Shown: piece after piece, positions 58,011 through 64,000 of the stretch | How positions within the stretch are numbered: position 1 is the first letter of the stretch | Layout of the letters: every line of letters starts with the position of its first letter | Assembly (NCBI GenBank): GCA_936450465.1 | Contig: OW388300.1 | Location: 17,001,266-17,065,265, forward strand | Length of the DNA stretch: 64,000 nt | Source: Gibbula magus | Taxonomy: Eukaryota > Mollusca > Gastropoda > Trochida > Trochidae | Direction of reading: 5' to 3' | Program-made: the position numbers and the translations under genes | The notes under the pieces: generated by a model | What the model saw: the letters and a program-made list of their open reading frames with translations, nothing else | Told to the model about the DNA's origin: nothing | Database searches by the model: none

Positions 58011-58799
58011 GTTGACAACATTTTTGTAATTTGAAATGTATTCATATTGAGACTAATTTGTGACCTGTACGGGTATGCAAAAGTATTAAGAGAAATGGAA
58101 AATACAATTTTGAGTCGGTTTGAATCTTGTGAACATAATGTATTAGTTCGTTGTGATTCGTCCCAGGTAATTGGCGGGTATTCATTATCATTCAACTTAG
58201 GAAAATCGACCAATCAGAATCAAGGATTGACCGAAGTCATGTGACACTACTACTTGTTGCGTGGTACGTTGGTTTAGTTGTGTTGCCAGATTGCAAGAAC
58301 GGGAAATTAGTGTTAGTTTTTGTTAAACAATTAGAGATCGTTGGACTGAATAAAGTTACAGTTGTCTTCACATATACATTATAAACGATATTTGCACCGT
58401 AAAGGAAATTTGTGGCAATTTCGATATGATCAATCTTTATCATGCTTCAATAATCCATGTAATGCTTCAGCAATCCATTTAGCGACTATAATTCCTGATA
58501 CTCAAAATTTTCTGAACAAAACACATTATACAGAATACAGGAAAGGCAATGGTTTAAAGTGACTTAGGCTATTGAATTCGCAAGTTGACCACATGTACTA
58601 CATAATGTATGGTTGGTATGTAGCAAACAAATAGCATATGTTCATGTTGCATTGTATTGTATAGTATTCAGTTCGTTGATTTGCAAATGAAAAGATCCTT
58701 CAGGAAATTGTAGATGGTTTGCCATATGTATATAAATAAATAGCAATTGCTTTGCGTGGATCTGATTCGCTGAACACTGTCACAGAGATTCCGTTCAAA
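58011..58799. other. Unassigned; short frames, CCAAT and E-box motifs
   Basis: Frames of 60-69 codons on both strands (58,004-58,562) overlap and look like chance. 'gaccaatcag' (58,209) and 'catgtgac' (58,238) are CCAAT- and E-box-like. No exon was recognised with confidence. Confidence 0.35.
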
Positions 58800-58814
58800 T
58801 CTGCATAAACTTAA

Positions 58815-58960
58815 TTTTATGACGTCACATGACACTTAGCCACGCGCCCATGACGTCAGGTTCATGGCTAGTTGCGTTGTGTATTTCCATTGGCTGATGA
58901 ACACGTTGTAGGCGGGGCTAATAGTTGGCGTCTTCATACGCGTAAATAGTACAGCTCTAA
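58815..58960 (+). promoter_or_regulatory. Candidate promoter with two CRE sites, CCAAT and GC boxes
   Basis: Two exact TGACGTCA sites (about 58,820 and 58,852), an inverted CCAAT (CCATTGGCTG, 58,887), GGCGGGGC (58,911) and a CG-rich stretch (cacgcgcc, 'atacgcgta') occur within 130 bp. The patch stands out in AT-rich DNA and lies immediately upstream of an ATG with a splice-donor-like end at 59,010. The motif set is typical of animal promoters; function is inference. Confidence 0.35.
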
Positions 58961-58987
58961 TTGTTGCAAATTTGTATATTTTTAGCA

Positions 58988-59010
58988 ATGAAACCTTTTC
59001 AAAACATCAG
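58988..59010 (+). CDS. Possible short first coding exon (MKPFQNI...)
   Basis: ATG at 58,988 opens MKPFQNI and 23 nt later CAG|GTACGA forms a good splice-donor pattern. It follows the promoter-like patch at 58,815-58,960. No matching acceptor or second exon was found downstream, and the peptide is too short to recognise. Alternatively, 'tatatttttag|ca' just upstream could be an acceptor, or this could all be chance. Confidence 0.2.
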
Positions 59011-60820
59011 GTACGAATATATTTATTTATAAGTATACGCTACGGATTTACACAATTTCCACAGCGTTTATACCTCCATGAACTTCATAATTTTTTAAGT
59101 CAATTCTTAAATAACTCCTCCGAAATTTTATTTTACGTTGTTGTTACAACATAGAACAAGGACATTTTATACTATATGTTTATGTGTATACACGTATGTG
59201 GTCAACTATGTATGTAATTACAATTCGCAATTCATGACAAGTTAAATACACATGGGCCTACTTCTAATTAATTCGTCATAATAACATGAATTTAAGTTAA
59301 GAATGCTGTTTAGACATTGTTGTGATATTCATGTATTCTAAAGTGTGGAAGTAGTTAACAGTTGAAAAAATGTTTTTCTTAACCAGCACAAAGAGAAAGG
59401 GGTAACAGTTACACACATCCAACTCAGACATGTATAAAACAATAGACTGATACTTTAAAAAAAGACCAACAAATAGGCTACATATCAACGTTTCAGATTG
59501 ATGCAAATCATATGAGAACAAATTCATAGTAAGTTGCATAAATTGTAATCACTTAAAAATCGTAAAAATTAATACTTGAATTGATTTAAGTACACACTTT
59601 CTAGTCTCTCTATGGACCAACGCTATTTCTTAATCATATACTGGGAATTGTGAGTACCCACTATTTAACCACATGTACACTATAGGTACATTCATGTAAA
59701 ATACCCATCTTTATTAGCATTACCTATGCAGTTACAGTTCTTATGATTAAGTTACGCTAAATCAAATAAATTGTTTACAAAATACGTTCTGCTCCAAAAT
59801 CTTTTCTAAGAGACCTCTTATTTGGCATTTGCATCACCTTCGTCAGAAGGGCGCCAGGATAAATGACATTTAAAATTCTGAATTCATTAACTTTTAAACA
59901 TTTTAGGGATATATGCCTTTAAGAATGTTTTCATCAAAGGCACCATATTGAAGTAGTTTGTGGTTTCAATTTTCTGTGGCTACAAATTGCTAATGAAGTT
60001 GAAATTAAATTCGATAGCAAACATCAAAATCAATATTGGACCTGTCAAGTCCTACTTTCGAAAATTGTTTTCATAACATTTGTTTCATCAATGTCAACAG
60101 AGGACCTTGAAGTAATATCAAAATTGAGAAAAACCAACTTAGCTTTCTGACCTCAATAATGTAACATATGAAGGTTATTATAACCTTAGGAAAAGCAAAT
60201 GTGAATGATATTTTTTGAAGAGTGGAAGCGAATGTAGAATTTCACGAGTGGCGCAGCCATGAGACCATATGCAAACTTACTGCTTCACGAAAAAGTCTTC
60301 ACTTGATATTCCATATTTATTGAATATATTAAAAAAAAACCCAAAGGTTCTCACATGCCCTTCTGAGTATCAATAATCTATTGTTTACCTGACACCAAAA
60401 GCATCTTGATTATAACTGGTTTTCAATATATAGATGTATAATGCCATAAAAGAACAAGGCAAAGAAAATACAGTTTAAAAAAAAGTTAATTCGTCACAGA
60501 AATACACTATTGCATTATTAAAGTCATTGAATGAGCTGAATAACATTTGAGGGGTTGATTCTAAATGAATAATTGACAAGAATCGTTGCCTTACACATGC
60601 ACATGACGATTTGTAAATTGATGTGTATGAACAAATCCTTAATCAAGAGTAATGAACCAAACTATTAACAACTGATTGTTTTATGAATAGTGTGTACATG
60701 AATATTTTATGGTTGTGACAGAGAAAGATATTGATGGTATATGAATAAAGCTGTATGAATGAATGGCGAAAGTTTGTTTTATATAAATTAAGATTTAACA
60801 TGGCAATGTGAGTGTTCTAG
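59011..60820. other. No recognised feature
   Basis: AT-rich DNA. If 58,988 is an exon this would be its first intron. No repeat family or domain recognised. Confidence 0.45.
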
Positions 60821-60867
60821 CCAAAGGGCATTTAAACCCCACTAAGTGGATCGGAAGGCAGTTCATA

Positions 60868-60892
60868 GGGGGGGGGGGGGGGGGGGGGGGGG
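60868..60892. repeat. Homopolymer of 25 G
   Basis: Uninterrupted run of 25 G followed by ACAGTCTGCGAGTCCGTCC. It can form G-quadruplexes and is prone to length errors in assembly. The minus-strand proline run is an artefact of it. The flanks (60,820-61,150, 'cgagtccgtccattcgg', 'aaccaatcttcctgaaatt') look like a decayed interspersed repeat without recognisable ends. Confidence 0.95.
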
Positions 60893-61150
60893 ACAGTCTG
60901 CGAGTCCGTCCATTCGGAAGAGGTGTCATCTGAAAATCAACTCCTTTTAAAAGTTTGTAACCAATCTTCCTGAAATTATACACAAACTTTAGATGTACAC
61001 ATGAGTAACGTGCACATTTTAAATTCCTGGCAATTGGGTTTAAAATGTGTTATAACCCTTTGATTATGGCACATTATCACATTACCATTCAAGAACATCG
61101 TACTGTTTTACCTTGCGACCTTGAATTTCACGTACGACAATATTTCTGGA

Positions 61151-62104
61151 AATTAACTTTGACCATAACTTTGAATTGTTCAGCATAGAAATTTGACCGA
61201 GTTATTTGGTAAGGTTTACCTTATTACCTTGAATAGTCATTGGTAGGCCTTTTATACTTGACATATGTATCCACACTCGCCTGATAATTCACATGACATA
61301 CATGTCACTAAAATACAATATCATCATGAATGCAGATGAAGATTAAACTATCTGATCATTCATAAATTCCTCTTACGTAACCAATAGGACACACGGCAAT
61401 AGGACACATGGCGTGGTTCTCTTCTCAGAGCATTCTTGGTTAATCACAAATTACGTCTGGTTCTTCAGTGACACTTCTCGACTGCGACATACATACAAGT
61501 AATCACGGCTGTAAAGGCGTATTTACTTGGCCACTGTGAGAAGATATAATCATTCAATGTACTTCATGATATCATCAAGAGACGTATATGAATCCTTACA
61601 TTGAATAATAAAACCCTGGAGGCTATCGAGGATGCACAAATTCAAGATAACAAAACATTCCCCGAAACTACATAGCTCTGATTAACTCTTTTCTTTGCTT
61701 TATACAGTCTTAGAAACATTTATCTATACCAATTACCTTAGAAAAATGCCGTGAAAGAGTGTGTCTTATCATCTTTAAGCCTACATCATCTTAGAATGTC
61801 ATACAATGTTTAGGGATTGTTAGGATCAAACATCACAGTCTTCGATTTCATTACCTTCTTTACTGATCCTTTGATGTTGACTAAAGACATTCATTTTGAA
61901 AGAATCAGAGGAAATATCCTCAGCATGTTATGGTTCAAAACTGTTTGATTTGATCGTCGAGCACATGCGACCTAAGTTGAAGGAGCTCTGTTGACTTTCA
62001 ATGGAGGTGTATATGGACCATGTAGCATTTCGGATCAATCAAAGAGTTCTGATGTTGTTTTAAGTATGCTTAAATTCTACTTTAAAGTTTCCGAACATTT
62101 CATG
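61151..62104. other. No recognised feature
   Basis: AT-rich DNA without recognised content. 'ccaataggacacacggcaataggacacatggc' (61,381) is a short tandem echo. Confidence 0.45.
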
Positions 62105-62454
62105 AGGGGCAGTAGCACGTTTTTCGCTGAAATGAGTCAATGAAATGCATTTGAATATTATGTTACCAATAGTAAAACACAATTCTCTCTTCGGAAAATC
62201 AAGTTAAAATGAGTGTGCATGGTTCGGTAAATCCATGGAAATTGTTTTTGTCATTCAAAATAATGAAACGTATTAACAATAAAATGGCTGCCATGCAATT
62301 TTTGCTTTATACACAACACCGTTATTGCCACTACTAATAATTGGTTTGTGTAATAAGATGTGTAACCGTCTAACATACATATAAATGACCTAAGCTATCA
62401 TTATAAATAGCAAAATTTGAAAAAATTTTTCGCAAAAAACGTGCTACTGCCCCT
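62105..62454. mobile_element. TTAA-type MITE, second copy
   Basis: Ends AGGGGCAGTAGCACG / CGTGCTACTGCCCCT, the same family and orientation as 31,117-31,451, with shared interior ('aatgagtcaatgaaatg', 'ttggtttgtgtaataagat'). TTAA remains on the right (62,455-62,458). The left flank reads CATG, so that side has mutated or is a chimera. Confidence 0.88.
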
Positions 62455-62458
62455 TTAA

Positions 62459-64000
62459 GACATCACTTGCTTGGTTTTCTTATGGCATACTGACTGGAAG
62501 ACATTGGAAGAATAAATACAAACTGTATAAACAAAATAAAAAACAATCAACACGTTAACGATTATACATTAAATAGAAATGTCATGGTCAACATCATATA
62601 GACTTATAATATAACTACCGAACTTAATCATAAGACAATCGCTGTGAGTTTGTATTCTAAAAAATAAGTCAGTATGTTTCATATCACTATTGTTTTAGAA
62701 ATTGTGTAACGGAAATACCAATATACTTTCTGTTATTTGACGGCAGTGGTACAGTGATACAGACATATGTTAAACATTGAGGTACACCCACGGATAATGC
62801 AAGTTTTGAGACACCATAACAACGTCATAAATAACTATTTTGTATCATCGCAATGTCGTTATCAACACGCACACACAAATATAAAAGCAATAATACGAGT
62901 TTAACTTCTGCAAATAGCCCACAACAAACATACCACCTATCACCGATCGCCTCATTACCGCAAAGATTTGACTTCCTTTGAACTTTCACGTCTCTCTAGA
63001 TTGTACATTTCAGATGAAGGGTATAGCCCCTTAAATAGATAACAATCGATTGACCATATAGGAACAAATCCACACAAACGAAACTAAATGACAGATTACC
63101 AAAGGCCATGTAGGACTCTGGTATAGGTACATTTCATTGGTGAGAATATATTATAAACCATGAGAGGCTCACATCAAGTAACATCACTGACATAGCTAAT
63201 GCGTGAAACGATCTGAATTGTTGTATACACACTTACCTACACCTTCAAGACTCAATCAACACATTTACCACCAGGCCAATTTAAAAAAGCGGATAGATAA
63301 CATATACTTTGAAATTCTTTACCACCCGTAGTATGTGTGAGTGTTATGACTTGTATTTATATTACTAAATACAAAGTATTTAAATATATTAAAAAGATGA
63401 AATACCATAACAAATTTCAGCTACATTGAGATAAATACTTTAAAAATCGAATCCCACGTATCTGTCGCACTTTCTATCGAACGTTTGTATGCTTAACTTT
63501 GAAACAAGTCTTCACTGGGTTTTTTTATGAGAGAATAGAAAACCTTGTCCTTAAGTGTCCTATGTGATGCAAGTCTATGAGGAACTTGACATATGGATAA
63601 TATTCATCCTTTCAGTAGATGTTCTCATGTAAATAAACGGTGTTACCTGAAACAATATGGACATCATAAAGCTGTGACCACATGTCCATGGACGATTTAA
63701 GGGAAATCTTGTTTCAGTAGTGCTACTATAATCGTTGGGATCATTTATGCTAACCTATGCCCTTTTGGCAGCCATTTCATTTGGAATACATGCTGTGTGT
63801 CTGTTTGGTGTTATAGTATGCATTAGAGTTTGAGGCCGTAAGTGTGTGTGTGATCAGGAGTTAAACTTGGGTGGACATACATGTATGTAGATATATTGTC
63901 GATGTATACTAATAATTTAAACGTATTTGTAACATTAATGTAGCATATGATATATGTTAGAGGAAAGATAGTCACAGGTTGTATTAAACAATAATTGATG
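62459..64000. other. No recognised feature
   Basis: AT-rich DNA to the window end. No gene, RNA, repeat or promoter motif I can support. Confidence 0.45.

Noticed and set aside
58047..58562. Overlapping 65-66-codon frames proposed as an exon
   Set aside because: Overlap on both strands, no domain, no convincing splice pattern; only the nearby promoter-like motifs are of interest.
60795..60983. Minus-strand frame with a proline run
   Set aside because: Artefact of the 25-G homopolymer.

Overview
This is a window of AT-rich, intron/intergenic-type eukaryotic DNA with no confidently intact protein-coding gene. A molluscan, probably gastropod, genome is my best reading (inference). The reasons are tRNA-derived SINEs ending in CTCAC/TGAG-type tails next to a TTTAACGCCGC motif, the '(a)gctcatcaggcctgaaaggcc' and 'cccccgcc...ggcggggg' repeat families, many short foldback elements, and a DIRS-type retrotransposon. 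No bacterial-style operons, rRNA or functional tRNA genes are visible.

Layout. Positions 1-44,100 are built from degenerate direct duplications on the same strand. A core of about 7 kb is most compact at 34,500-41,690. It recurs at 14,110-34,500 (swollen by insertions), is truncated at 41,690-44,034, and is scrambled in 1-14,110. Because the copies align, many mobile elements can be read as insertions against an 'empty' paralogous site: a 468-bp TA-flanked element at 9,756, a 110-bp TIR element at 11,590, a ~1.2-kb TIR-like insert at 12,137, a ~0.55-kb insert at 38,510, a ~0.78-kb insert at 42,418 and several SINEs.

The most notable object is a DIRS-like tyrosine-recombinase retrotransposon at 16,223-20,982. 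It keeps inverted terminal repeats and an internal complementary region (ICR) that matches both outer ends exactly (40/40 and 57/57 nt, sharing the trinucleotide AAT). It has no recognisable reverse transcriptase, carries a broken recombinase split by a SINE, and is filled with CACTCGCC-type repeats. It looks like a non-autonomous, internally replaced DIRS derivative.

29,290-34,500 is an insert in one duplication unit, edged by inverted ~80-bp arms. It holds a decayed C2H2 zinc-finger gene (about 30,600-31,560) interrupted by a TTAA-flanked MITE, and a possible first exon at 29,572.

44,100-64,000 is mostly single-copy within this window. It holds a 29/30-bp minisatellite (44,905), an eight-unit 145-bp tandem array inside a TIR-ended element (47,405-48,800), a SINE beside a dead Tc1/mariner transposon (49,968-51,472), several foldback MITEs, a degraded tRNA-like retroposon (55,323), a second SINE class (56,575), and two CRE/CCAAT-bearing promoter-like patches near 57,900 and 58,850. 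The second precedes a short ATG...CAG|GT that could be a first coding exon. A 25-G homopolymer lies at 60,868. The rest has no feature I can support.
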